A stretch of 20,758 nt of DNA, from contig JAAVZQ010000085.1 of assembly GCA_022791735.1 (NCBI GenBank), positions 1-20,758 on the forward strand, given 5' to 3'. A model generated the notes under the pieces. That model worked only from the letters and a program-made list of their open reading frames with translations. It searched no databases and had not been told where the DNA came from. A program made the translations under genes and the position numbers. Position 1 is the stretch's first letter; each line of letters opens with the position of its first letter. Below, in pieces: positions 7,722-15,045 of the stretch. This DNA comes from Clostridia bacterium (GTDB lineage Bacteria; Bacillota; Clostridia; TANB77; CAG-508).

Positions 7722-8438
7722 ATGAATTATGAGATAATGATGAATGGAAATGTAAAATTACGGTGAACTTGCACCAGAAATAGAGGCTGCGTCTACTATG
7801 GGGAAGGTTAATTTAAATGATTACAAAGGAAAGTGGGTTGTTTTGTTTTCACATCCTCGGCGATTTTACCCCTGTGTGTACCACAGAGATAATTGCTTTT
7901 GCAAAAGCAAATACATATTTTGAAAAACTAAATACATGTTTGATTGGGCTAAGTGTAGATAGTAATCCATCACACTTAGCATGGCTAGATAGCATATATC
8001 AAAAAACAGGAATAGTCGTTCCATTTCCAATTATTGCAGACTTAAATGGAACTATTGCAAGAAGATATGGAATGATATCAAATGAAGTAAATCCAAATGT
8101 AACAGTAAGAAATGTATTTATTATAGATGACAAAGGGGTTGTTCGTACAATACTTATATATCCAATGAATGTAGGTAGATGTATTCCTGAGATATTAAGA
8201 GCGGTAGAAGCGCTTCAAACGACAGATAAAACAGGAATGTCTACACCTGCGAATTGGACACCTCGGAAATCCATTAATTGTAGCACCGCCACAAACGTTT
8301 GAAGAATTGCAAAAAAGACAAAAAGAAATAGAAGAAAACAGAAATGGATTTAGCTGGTACCTAAGTTTTAGCAATCCAGAGGAAAAGAAAAAAGAAGCAA
8401 ATTGCGATAGGAAAGTGGAAGAGAAAAAGATTAGATAA
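7722..8438 (+). CDS. Peroxiredoxin, 1-Cys/Prx6-like, recoded three times
   Basis: Thiol peroxidase reducing hydrogen peroxide and alkyl hydroperoxides. The continuous frames are fragments; skipping the C of three in-frame CGG codons (7761, 7858, 8264) gives one 237-residue protein: ...KLGELAPEIEA, a NDYKGKWVVLFSHPGDFTPVCTTE active site (peroxidatic Cys52 with Thr49 and Pro50), conserved GLSVDSNPSHLAW and SNEVNPNVTVRNVFIIDDKG, then the C-terminal domain NWTPGNPLIVAPPQTFEEL and GFSWYLSF. These match the long peroxiredoxin subfamily from archaea and anaerobes. A Cys near the C-terminus (ANCDRK) could resolve the active-site Cys. The ATG at 7722 follows AAGGGAG (7706-7712). With no recoding only 13 residues are made, as CGG is followed directly by TGA. 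Confidence 0.88.
7761..7764 (+). other. CGG +1 recoding site, peroxiredoxin site 1 (Gly14)
   Basis: TTA CGG TGA in zero frame; TTA (C) GGT GAA CTT GCA CCA restores LGELAP. The next zero-frame codon is a stop, so the context resembles the prfB frameshift, but no slippery codon or upstream Shine-Dalgarno is visible. Confidence 0.8.
7858..7861 (+). other. CGG +1 recoding site, peroxiredoxin site 2 (Gly46)
   Basis: CCT CGG CGA in zero frame; CCT (C) GGC GAT restores HPGDFTPVC, six residues before the peroxidatic cysteine. The family has HPA/GDFTPVC here. Confidence 0.85.
8264..8267 (+). other. CGG +1 recoding site, peroxiredoxin site 3 (Gly181)
   Basis: CCT CGG AAA in zero frame (stop at 8300-8302); CCT (C) GGA AAT restores TPGNPLIVAPP and opens the C-terminal 57 residues. 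Confidence 0.82.
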
Positions 8439-8445
8439 GAAAATT

Positions 8446-8483
8446 AAATGAAAGTAGGCATAAGATGTTTGCTTTCATTTTTT
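8446..8483 (+). terminator. Intrinsic terminator after the peroxiredoxin gene
   Basis: AAATGAAAG (8446-8454) pairs with CTTTCATTT (8472-8480), followed by more T. It begins eight bases after the recoded stop at 8436-8438, which supports that end. Confidence 0.75.
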
Positions 8484-8492
8484 GAATTTATG

Positions 8493-8522
8493 TTGGCAGA
8501 GTTAAATATTATGTGCTATAAT
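8493..8522 (+). promoter_or_regulatory. Sigma-A promoter of the MscS-type gene
   Basis: TTGGCA (8493-8498), 18-base spacer, TATAAT (8517-8522), 34 bases before the start at 8557. Confidence 0.65.
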
Positions 8523-8556
8523 ATAAAAGAATATGTTGCAAATAGAAGGAGTTTAT

Positions 8557-9619
8557 ATGGAGCAGATAAATAATGTAATAGATACTATTACACATATAGA
8601 AAAAAATAGAATATTAGATATCATAATTGCAGTGGTTATAGTCATATTATCTATTATGATAAGTTCATTTTTAGCATCTTTAACAATCAAAATATTTAAG
8701 TTAAAAGAAAAACACATAAAGATAAAAGAACATCCACTTTATAAATCTATTAAAGGAATATTTTTGCTAATTGGTATATATTTTGCAATACTTGTATTAA
8801 ATTTGCCAGAGGATTGGTTTAATTTATGTAAAACAATTGTTAGAATTCTAATAATTTGGAAAATTGCTAGTACTATTGCAAATTTGATAGCACCAGATTC
8901 AAAAATTATAAGGAAAATAAAAGAAAGTAATAAAATAGATACGGATGATACTTTAGTAAAAGTTTTAAGCAAATTTGGCAAGATACGGAGTATATATAGT
9001 TGCTGGATTTTTAATTATTTCAGAACTTCATTATGACATAGGTAGCTTAGTAACAGGTCTAGGGCTTACAAGTGTTGTAATAGCGTTAGCGGCTCAAGAT
9101 TTAGTAGGAAGCTTATTAAGTGGAATGGCGATAGCGTCAGATAAACCATTTGTAATTGGGGATTTTGTAAAGATAGGTTCATATGAAGGAACTGTTACAG
9201 AAATAAAGTTTAGGTGTACTAGAATTAGAACAGTAGATGATACAATAGTTACAATACAGAATTCTACTATAACAAATAGTGAAGTTGTAAATTATACTAA
9301 AATGACTAAGAGAAGATATGATATTAATTTGAATTTGCCATTGGAGACTAAAAGCGAAGTTTTAGGAAATTTGGCGATTAAATTAAGGGGAATATTAGAA
9401 GCAGAAGAAAGTGTTAATGATGATTCAGTAAGAATATATTTTGATGGTATGGATAGTAATGGAATAAAAATGAAGATGTACTTGTATACACCTATTGTTA
9501 ATTATGATGATTTTCTTGAGTTTAAAACTAGAATTAATTTATTGATAATTGAGACTTTGGAAATGGAAAATATCAAAATTTCTTATCCAGGAGAAAATGT
9601 ATATTTACTAGAGAAATAA
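8557..9619 (+). CDS. MscS-family mechanosensitive channel, recoded
   Basis: Membrane channel that opens under tension to release solutes on osmotic downshock. The start at 8557 is chosen over the ATG at 8533 because AGAAGGAG ends six bases before it. Three hydrophobic segments precede the pore helix; the pore-lining part reads GLTSVVIALAAQDLVGSLLS, followed by the MscS beta domain (DKPFVIGDFVKIGSYEGTVT, ...RTVDDTIVTIQNS) and an alpha/beta C-terminal domain. The continuous frame breaks in the third transmembrane region; skipping the C of the in-frame CGG at 8986 joins KFGKIGVYIVAGFLII and gives 353 residues, a normal length. Without the skip the product has no pore helix. Confidence 0.88.
8986..8989 (+). 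other. CGG +1 recoding site, MscS (Gly144)
   Basis: ATA CGG AGT in zero frame; ATA (C) GGA GTA restores an uninterrupted membrane helix. Zero-frame stop at 9034-9036. Confidence 0.8.
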
Positions 9620-9635
9620 TTAATGAAAAAATATC

Positions 9636-9664
9636 TTGAAAAAGAATATAAAAGGTGGTATACT
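9636..9664 (+). promoter_or_regulatory. Sigma-A promoter of the flavin reductase gene
   Basis: TTGAAA (9636-9641), 17 bases, TATACT (9659-9664); start codon 32 bases on. Confidence 0.65.
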
Positions 9665-9695
9665 ATTTAAGTAATATTTTAAGGAGGGAAGAATT

Positions 9696-10263
9696 TTGAG
9701 CAAAGTAATGTGGAAACCAGGTACATTTGTATACCCAATTCCAGCGGTAATGGTGACTTGTGGTGATATGGAAAAATCAAATATTATCACAATTGCATGG
9801 ACTGGAATTATATGCTCTACTCCAGCTAAGGTGTATATTTCTGTAAGACCAGAAAGATACTCTTATGAAATTATAAAAGATACAAAAGAATTTGTAATTA
9901 ACTTAACTACAAAGGATTTGGCATACCAAACTGACTGGTGTGGTGTTAAGTCTGGAAAAGATGTAGATAAGTTTAAGGAAATGAAACTTACTAAGGAAAA
10001 GGCTAATTTTGTGAGCTGTCCTATGATAAAGGAAAGTCCAGTATCAATTGAGTGTAAGGTGACTGATGTACAAGATTTAGGGCGGACACCACATGTTTAT
10101 AGCGGATGTTTTGGCAATAAATGCAGATGAAAAGTATATTGATGAGAATGGTGCTTTTGATATATCAAAGTGCGATTTGATGGCATATGCAAATGGTGGA
10201 TATTATGAATTAGGAGAAAAGATAGGAAAATTTGGATTTTCTGTGCAGAAAAAGAAGAAGTAA
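9696..10263 (+). CDS. Flavin reductase family protein (FMN-binding split barrel), recoded
   Basis: Cytoplasmic FMN-binding split-barrel protein of the DIM6/NtaB-like flavin reductase family, probably handing electrons from NAD(P)H to flavin; the in vivo partner is unknown. TTG start with AAGGAGGG seven bases upstream. Visible landmarks: PIPAVMVTCGD, IITIAWTGIICSTPAKV, SVRPERYSYEII, FVINLTT, DWCGVKSGKDVDKF. The continuous frame ends at 10130 with a sequence unlike the family. Skipping the C of the in-frame CGG at 10083 gives QDLGGHHMFIADVLAINADE and a C-terminus ...GEKIGKFGFSV, 188 residues, the family length. GxHHMF is part of the flavin-site region of these proteins. Confidence 0.87.
10083..10086 (+). 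other. CGG +1 recoding site, flavin reductase (Gly130)
   Basis: GGG CGG ACA in zero frame (stop at 10128-10130); GGG (C) GGA CAC CAC ATG restores GGHHMF. Confidence 0.85.
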
Positions 10264-10273
10264 ATAATTGTGT

Positions 10274-10305
10274 AAACTAAGGGTTTTTATACTCTTAGTT
10301 TTATG
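10274..10305 (+). terminator. Intrinsic terminator after flavin reductase
   Basis: AAACTAAG (10274-10281) pairs with CTTAGTTT (10294-10301), followed by a T-rich tract. It starts 11 bases after the recoded stop at 10261-10263, which agrees with that end rather than with the stop at 10130. Confidence 0.7.
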
Positions 10306-10337
10306 TATTTTTAAGTGATAGATATTTGCACTTTCTA

Positions 10338-10366
10338 TTGCTTAAAAATATTAAATATTTTAAGAT
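10338..10366 (+). promoter_or_regulatory. Possible purF promoter
   Basis: TTGCTT (10338-10343), 17 bases, TAAGAT (10361-10366). Weak match; no purine riboswitch or PurR-type repeat was seen in the 125-base gap. Confidence 0.35.
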
Positions 10367-10388
10367 ATAACAAATGGAGGAAATAATC

Positions 10389-11811
10389 ATGTTTGACAAA
10401 GTAAACGAAGAATGTGGAGTATATGGAATTTACTCATTAACATCAAAAGAGAGCTTAGCTCCTATTATAAGTGTAGGATTATCTGCACTTCAACATAGAG
10501 GAGAGGAAAGTTGCCGGAATAGCAATAAATAGAGATGGGTTGATTACATATAGAAAAGAGTTAGGGCTTGTATCTAAGGTTTTTCCTAAGCATAAATTGG
10601 ACGAGCTTCCAGAAGGAAAGATGGGAATCGGACATGTTAGATATTCTACAACAGGTGAGGCTAAGAAAGAAAATGCACAACCTATGGTTGTTAGGCATAA
10701 AAAGGGAAATCTAGCTATTGTTCATAATGGTAATTTAACAAATGCCTATGAACTTAGAAGTGAATTAGAAGAAAGTGGTCATATATTTACGACTACAACT
10801 GATACAGAAGTTATTTGTCATGTGATTGTGCAAGAGAGATTAAAGGCGAAGTCAATAGAGGAAGCGATTGAAAATACAATGAAAAGGCTTAAAGGTTCAT
10901 ATTCTTTGATTGTTATGACTTCAAAGAAGCTTATTGCTGTGAGAGATCCTCAAGGATTTAAGCCACTTTGCATAGGTAAAACAGAAAATGAAATAGTATT
11001 TGCATCAGAAAGTTGTGCTTTAGATATTACTGGTGCAGATTTTGAAAGGGATGTAAAGCCAGGAGAGATTGTTGTTGTTACAGATAATGAGGTTAATTCT
11101 ATTCAAACAAACGAGGGTGCTCCAAAGGGATTATGTGTATTTGAATATATTTATTTTGCAAGACCAGATTCTATAATTGATGGAATTAGTGTACATAAGT
11201 TTAGAGAGGATGCAGGAAGATATCTTGCAAAACAAGCTCCAGTGGATGCGGATATTGTAGCTGGTGTACCAGATTCTGGTTTGGATGCTGCTCTTGGATA
11301 TTCAAAAGAGTCAGGAATTCATTATGATATGGCGTTTACAAAGAGTAAGTATATTGGTAGAACTTTTATACAAAATACTCAAGCTACGAGACGTGAATTA
11401 GTTGGGCTTAAATTAAATCCAATTAAGCCTTCTGTAAAGGATAAAAGAATAGTTTTGATAGATGATTCTATTGTAAGAGGTACTACAATTACAAAGATAA
11501 TTGCAACACTTAGGAGAGCTGGGGCAAAAGAGGTACATTTAAGGATTGCTTCTCCAGCATTTATGGATGTTTGTTATTTTGGTACTGATATTGATAATAA
11601 AGAGCATTTGATTACATATAATAGGTCTGTCGAGGAGGTTAGACAAATTATAGGTGCAGACAGTTTAGAGTATTTGAGTTTGGAAAGCTTGAAGGCAATT
11701 ACAAAGGATTGCCATGTACCAGCTCTTTGTACAGGCTGCTTTAGCGGAAAGTACCCTGTTGAGGTGCCAAGTGAGATTCAAAAAAATTCATTTGAGGAGA
11801 TAAAATTTTAA
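10389..11811 (+). CDS. purF: Amidophosphoribosyltransferase PurF, recoded
   Basis: First committed enzyme of purine synthesis: glutamine plus PRPP to phosphoribosylamine. The true start is the ATG at 10389 with GGAGG eight bases upstream: MFDKVNEECGVYGIY, with Cys9 as the glutaminase nucleophile after removal of an eight-residue propeptide. In zero frame the gene stops four codons after the CGG at 10515; skipping its C gives LQHRGEESCGIAINRDG and the rest of the protein, 473 residues. The glutaminase domain (GIGHVRYSTTG, VHNGNLTNAYEL) is followed by the phosphoribosyltransferase domain with PRPP loop RIVLIDDSIVRGTT. Cysteines in CVFEY, DVCYFG and CTGCFSGKYP suit the [4Fe-4S] form found in Bacillus PurF. 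The gene stands alone, without other pur genes. Confidence 0.93.
10515..10518 (+). other. CGG +1 recoding site, PurF (Gly43)
   Basis: TGC CGG AAT in zero frame (TAG three codons further); TGC (C) GGA ATA GCA restores HRGEESCGIA, one of the most conserved stretches of PurF. Confidence 0.9.
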
Positions 11812-11823
11812 TTTGAACATTAG

Positions 11824-12052
11824 AATTCACTGTTTTAAGTAACTCTAGTCCTGCCACGGGTATTATATATAAAAAATATCTTGTTCCTTACTGGTCGTCT
11901 CGTAGAACCTGTAAGACGGGAGTGTAAGCTTGCTAATGCAAGCTATAAGATGTCTAACAGGCTCTATACTCGCTCCCAAACTGCGCGTCACATCGATATT
12001 TTTTATGTATGAATACCCTGCGCGGACTTCGAATTTTGTTTAACAGTGAATT
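11824..12052. repeat. Structured terminal-repeat element, copy A (full)
   Basis: 229 bp, starting 13 bases after the purF stop. Perfect 11-bp terminal inverted repeats, AATTCACTGTT (11824-11834) and its complement (12042-12052). Inside are a long basal stem, 11858-11880 with 11995-12018; CCTGT (11908-11912) with ACAGG (11957-11961); and a hairpin AGCTTGC (11927-11933) with GCAAGCT (11938-11944). Shares GGTCGTCTC, GAGTGTAAG, ATGTCTAACAG, CGCTCCCA and GCGTCAC with copy B. No protein is encoded. With the spoIIAA promoter region it accounts for the 432-base gap after purF. Confidence 0.8.
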
Positions 12053-12187
12053 TTATTTTTATAGGGGGATAGTCTAATTAGTTTATCTTTTTAATAATAT
12101 TATAGCACATTACAAGGTGCTTTATTTTTTTGCAAATTTTTTGTCGAAAGAAACTCAAAAATCGCCAAAACTTCCCACATTTCGCTC

Positions 12188-12216
12188 TTGGAAAAATTTT
12201 CCAAATGATGTATAAT
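12188..12216 (+). promoter_or_regulatory. Promoter of the spoIIA operon
   Basis: TTGGAA (12188-12193), 17 bases, TATAAT (12211-12216), 28 bases before spoIIAA. In Bacillus this operon uses sigma-H; the GGAAAAATT stretch overlapping the -35 is compatible with that, but the -10 fits sigma-A better. Confidence 0.45.
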
Positions 12217-12243
12217 TTAAAAAAATACGAGGAGGCAAGATAA

Positions 12244-12550
12244 ATGAATATAGACTATGATGAAAAGGACAAGCTATTAAAGTTTACAATTACAGAAGAA
12301 ATTGACCATCATTGGTCAGAGAAAATAAGGAGGCAGGTTGATGATGAAATTGAGAGATATGTTCCTAAAAGAGTGCTATTTGATTTCTCTAAGGTTACTT
12401 TTATGGATAGCGCAGGAATAGGGATGTTAATTCGGAAGATACAAGGTTGTAAAGATGTTAGGTGGAAGTTTAGAAATGGTAAATGTAAAATCAAATATTA
12501 GAAAGATACTAGAGATGAGTGGCATACCTAAGATAATCAAAGTAGGATAA
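12244..12550 (+). CDS. spoIIAA: Anti-sigma F factor antagonist SpoIIAA, recoded
   Basis: STAS-domain switch protein of the sporulation cascade: in its unphosphorylated form it binds SpoIIAB and frees sigma-F in the forespore. ATG at 12244 with GAGGAGG eight bases upstream. The phosphorylated serine is Ser56 in FMDSAGIGM. The zero frame leaves the family just after this motif; skipping the C of the in-frame CGG at 12433 gives MLIGRYK, then GGSLEMVNVKSNIRKIL and SGIPKIIKVG, 101 residues, the expected end. The recoded stop (12548-12550) directly precedes the SpoIIAB ribosome binding site, as usual in this operon. Confidence 0.92.
12433..12436 (+). other. CGG +1 recoding site, SpoIIAA (Gly64)
   Basis: ATT CGG AAG in zero frame (stop at 12499-12501); ATT (C) GGA AGA TAC AAG restores the conserved IGRYK eight residues after the regulatory serine. 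Confidence 0.87.
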
Positions 12551-12560
12551 GGAGGAAGAT

Positions 12561-12996
12561 ATGGAAGAAAAATATGATAATAGAATGACACTAGAGATTT
12601 TAAGTAAATCAAATAATGAGGCTTTTGCAAGGGTTACTATTGCAGCATTTGTATCAAGTCTTGATCCAACTATTGAGGAACTTGCTGATATTAAGACAGC
12701 TGTTTCCGAGGCGGTTACTAATTGTATAATTCATGGATATGAAGGAAAAGAACGGTATTATTAAGATTGAGGCTATGATAAAGGATAGGAAGCTTATTGT
12801 AGAGATATATGATACTGGAAAGGGAATTGAAAATATTGATATTGCCAAGGAACCACTTTATACAACAAAGGCAGAGCTTGAAAGGTCTGGCATGGGATTT
12901 ACTATAATGGAAAGTTTTATGGATGAGCTAAAAATTGAATCAATACTTGGACTTGGAACTAAGGTAACAATGGTGAAAAATATTAAGGAAAACTAA
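12561..12996 (+). CDS. spoIIAB: Anti-sigma F factor / serine kinase SpoIIAB, recoded
   Basis: GHKL-family kinase that holds sigma-F inactive and phosphorylates SpoIIAA. ATG at 12561 after GGAGGA. The N-box reads EAVTNCIIHGYEG, the ATP-binding G1 box YDTGKGIENI and the G2 box RSGMGFTIMESF. The two halves lie in different frames; skipping the C of the in-frame CGG at 12753 gives YEGKEGIIKIEA and one protein of 144 residues, as in the family. Without the skip the product ends after the N-box and lacks the ATP lid, so it could not inhibit sigma-F. Confidence 0.93.
12753..12756 (+). other. CGG +1 recoding site, SpoIIAB (Gly65)
   Basis: GAA CGG TAT TAT TAA in zero frame; GAA (C) GGT ATT ATT AAG restores EGIIKIEA. 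Zero frame stops three codons after the CGG. Confidence 0.88.
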
Positions 12997-13015
12997 CAAA
13001 GGAGAAAAGGTCTAA

Positions 13016-13747
13016 ATGTATGAAAATAGTATTAGCGACATAAAAAATGCAAGCCTTGGTGATGAAAATGCTATGACTAAGTTAATTCAAGATAATCAAG
13101 GGCTTATTTGGAGCATTGTTAAAAGATTTTGTGGCAGAGGATATGAGACAGAGGATTTGTACCAAATTGGGTGTATGGGCTTTATTAAGTCAATTAAAAG
13201 ATTTGATACGAGTTATGATGTAAAGCTCTCTACATATGCAGTACCATATATTATTCGGTGAAATAAAAAAATTTATAAGGGATGACCGGAATAATTAAGG
13301 TGAGCAGAAGTATAAAGGAACTTAATATGAAGATTAGTAAATTAGAGGAAGAGCATTTAAGAAAAACTGGAGAAAATATTACTTTAAAGGAGTTAGAGGA
13401 CAAGCTTAAGATTGATAAAGAGGAGATTGCTCTTGCGCTAGAGGCTAGAAACCCAGTGGAATCTATATATAAAGAAGAAGGAAAATCAGAGAGTGAGAAG
13501 AATATTAAATTAATAAATAAAATTCCTACAAATGAAAATGAGGAAAATGAGATAGTTAATAAACTTACAATCAATGAACTTATAGAGAATTTAAAAAGTC
13601 AGGAAAGGCAAATTATTATACTTAGATTTTATAAGAATAAAACGCAGTCAGAGGTAGGTAAGCTACTTCGGTATATCACAAGTACAAGTATCAAGGATTG
13701 AAAAAAGAGTTTTAGATAAAATGAAGGCAAGTTTGGAGGCAATATGA
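13016..13747 (+). CDS. sigF: Forespore sigma factor SigF, recoded three times
   Basis: First compartment-specific sigma factor of sporulation. ATG at 13016; the stop overlaps the spoIID start (ATGA). Region 2 reads ENAMTKLIQDNQGLIWSIVK, YETEDLYQIGCMGFIKSIKR and KLSTYAVPYII; then GEIKKFIRDDG IIKVSRS, region 3 and region 4 (LIENLKSQERQIIILRFY, SQVQVSRIEKRV). Three in-frame CGG codons, at 13256, 13287 and 13669, each need the C skipped, giving 242 residues with the nearly invariant IIGEI, RDDGI and LGISQVQVSR. The first CGG is followed immediately by TGA and the second by a stop after two codons, so no functional sigma factor exists without three recoding events. Confidence 0.95.
13256..13259 (+). 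other. CGG +1 recoding site, SigF site 1 (Gly81)
   Basis: ATT CGG TGA in zero frame; ATT (C) GGT GAA ATA restores IIGEIKKF. Confidence 0.92.
13287..13290 (+). other. CGG +1 recoding site, SigF site 2 (Gly91)
   Basis: GAC CGG AAT AAT TAA in the incoming frame; GAC (C) GGA ATA ATT AAG restores RDDGIIKVSRS. Only ten codons separate it from site 1. Confidence 0.92.
13669..13672 (+). other. CGG +1 recoding site, SigF site 3 (Gly218)
   Basis: CTT CGG TAT in the incoming frame (stop at 13699-13701); CTT (C) GGT ATA TCA restores the region 4.2 helix-turn-helix LGISQVQVSRIEK. Confidence 0.92.
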
Positions 13748-14731
13748 AAAAGGTTACATTATATATTTTAATGGTTGTGGGTATATGTTTTTTGATACCT
13801 ATATTTTTTACTGTTAAGTTTAAATTTGAGCAGATTTCAAGTGAGGCAGAAGTGCCAGAGCTTGAGGTAGAGAAGTATTCATATAGTGATTTTGGGACGA
13901 TAAAGCTACTACATGCTAGTTCAAATGAGATTGAGGAAAAACCTTTAGATGAGTATATAGCTGAGGTGGTTTCGGCTGAGATGCCAGTAGATTATGAGCT
14001 TGAGGCTTTGAAGGCTCAAAGTGTTTCTGCAAGGACATATACTTTATATAAGATAATTAGTGGTACTCCTCATGGAGATGCAGATATTTGTGATAGTGCA
14101 AATTGTTGCCAAGCATGGATTTCTAAAGAAGGCAGAATGGATAGATGGCAGGATAATAAACAAGAAAAGTGGAATAAAATTGTTGAAGCTGTAAATGCTA
14201 CTGTTGGTGAGGTTGTAAGTCATGAAGGGAAGCTTATAAATGCGTTTTTTCATGCTAATAGTGGAGGCATGACAGAAAATGTGAATGATGTCTGGGGTGG
14301 ACGAAATCTTGCATACTTAAATCCTGTGGAAACTGTTGGTGAGGATGCATATCCTCAGTATGCATCAGAGGTTTCTATGTCTAAGGATGAGTTTTTAAGT
14401 AAGCTTAAGTCTAAGTATTCTGATGCAAGTGTTAATTTTGATGATGACAATTGGATGGAGATAAAGGAGTATACGCCTGGTAAAAGGGTAAAAAAGGTAA
14501 GGTTTGGAAATAAAGAGATTGCTCGGCACAGAGGCTAGGACAATTTTTGGGCTTAAGTCTGCTAATTTTACGATTGAAAAGGGAGATAATATTACTTTTA
14601 AGGTGATTGGGTATGGTCATGGTGTGGGCTTAAGCCAGACTGGTGCTGATGCTATGGCGAAGCAAGGAAGTTCTTATAGGGATATTTTGAAGCATTTTTA
14701 TACAGGGACTGAGATTTTGACTTTAGAATAA
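13744..14731 (+). CDS. spoIID: Stage II sporulation protein D (SpoIID), recoded
   Basis: Membrane-anchored lytic transglycosylase of the DMP machine that drives engulfment. One N-terminal helix (about residues 4-24), then the SpoIID domain: EYIAEVVSAEMPVDYELEAL (catalytic Glu in AEMP), QSVSARTY, a Cys/Asp-rich loop DADICDSANCCQAW, and NAFFHANSGG. The continuous frame ends at 14538; skipping the C of the in-frame CGG at 14524 gives NKEIAGTEARTIFGLKSANF and the ending GYGHGVGLSQTGADAMAKQG, 328 residues. Its ATG overlaps the sigF stop. In Bacillus spoIID is a separate mother-cell gene under sigma-E, so its coupling to sigF here is unusual; an internal promoter may exist. Confidence 0.93.
14524..14527 (+). 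other. CGG +1 recoding site, SpoIID (Gly261)
   Basis: GCT CGG CAC AGA GGC TAG in zero frame; GCT (C) GGC ACA GAG GCT AGG restores AGTEARTIFGLKS. Confidence 0.9.
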
Positions 14732-14751
14732 TGCTTAGATTTATAATATTT

Positions 14752-14958
14752 TAGTCCATGAGTGGGCAGTTATCTATAAAATTATTTTGTTCCTTGTTGG
14801 TCGTCTCACAGAAACTGTATAGACGTGAGTGTAAGTTTGCTTTCGCAAACTTTAAATGTCTAACAGTTTCTATGTTCGCTCCCATGCTACGCGTCACTGC
14901 AATAATTTTATAGATGGAACTGCCCTGCATGGACATTAAGCTTTTATAGCTGTGAATT
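14752..14958. repeat. Structured element, copy B (left terminal repeat degenerate)
   Basis: About 207 bp, starting about 20 bases after the spoIID stop. The right terminal repeat AGCTGTGAATT (14948-14958) is clear; the left is not recognisable. Basal stem 14764-14786 with 14901-14925; AAACTGT (14812-14818) with ACAGTTT (14863-14869); hairpin AGTTTGC (14834-14840) with GCAAACT (14845-14851). The stems keep pairing with copy A by compensatory changes, while single-stranded blocks are identical. It fills most of the 314-base gap before the SpoIIQ-like gene. Confidence 0.78.
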
Positions 14959-14982
14959 TTAATTTTAAGTTATTAAAAAATT

Positions 14983-15011
14983 GTATAATTTTTCAAAATG
15001 AGGAAACACTT
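14983..15011 (+). promoter_or_regulatory. Candidate sigma-F promoter of the SpoIIQ-like gene
   Basis: GTATA (14983-14987), 14 bases, GGAAACACTT (15002-15011), close to the sigma-F pattern of a GTATA-type -35 and a GG..A.A.T -10. In Bacillus spoIIQ is an early sigma-F gene. Confidence 0.5.
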
Positions 15012-15045
15012 ATACTAAAGCTAAAACTTTAAGGAGGAAAAAATT

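Noticed and set aside
8533..8556. ATG at 8533 as the MscS start
   Set aside because: It lies close behind the -10 and has no ribosome binding site; AGAAGGAG is placed correctly for the ATG at 8557.
1428..14527. The frameshifts as ordinary sequencing or assembly errors
   Set aside because: Random insertions of C before GG would hit all codon phases and both strands. All 13 fall where CGG is in frame on the coding strand, and none lies in a homopolymer run longer than four. A systematic error cannot be fully excluded without reads.
1428..14527. The broken genes as decaying pseudogenes
   Set aside because: Decay gives mixed deletions, stops and substitutions. Here catalytic motifs, ribosome binding sites and terminators are intact and the only lesion is one recurrent type.
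1428..14527. CGG reassigned to another single amino acid or to stop
   Set aside because: A reassigned triplet would not change the reading frame; homology always continues in the +1 frame.
11824..14958. Elements A and B as tRNA genes, a CRISPR array or a TnpB guide RNA
   Set aside because: No tRNA cloverleaf or CCA-type end, no regular direct repeats with spacers, and no nuclease or transposase gene nearby.
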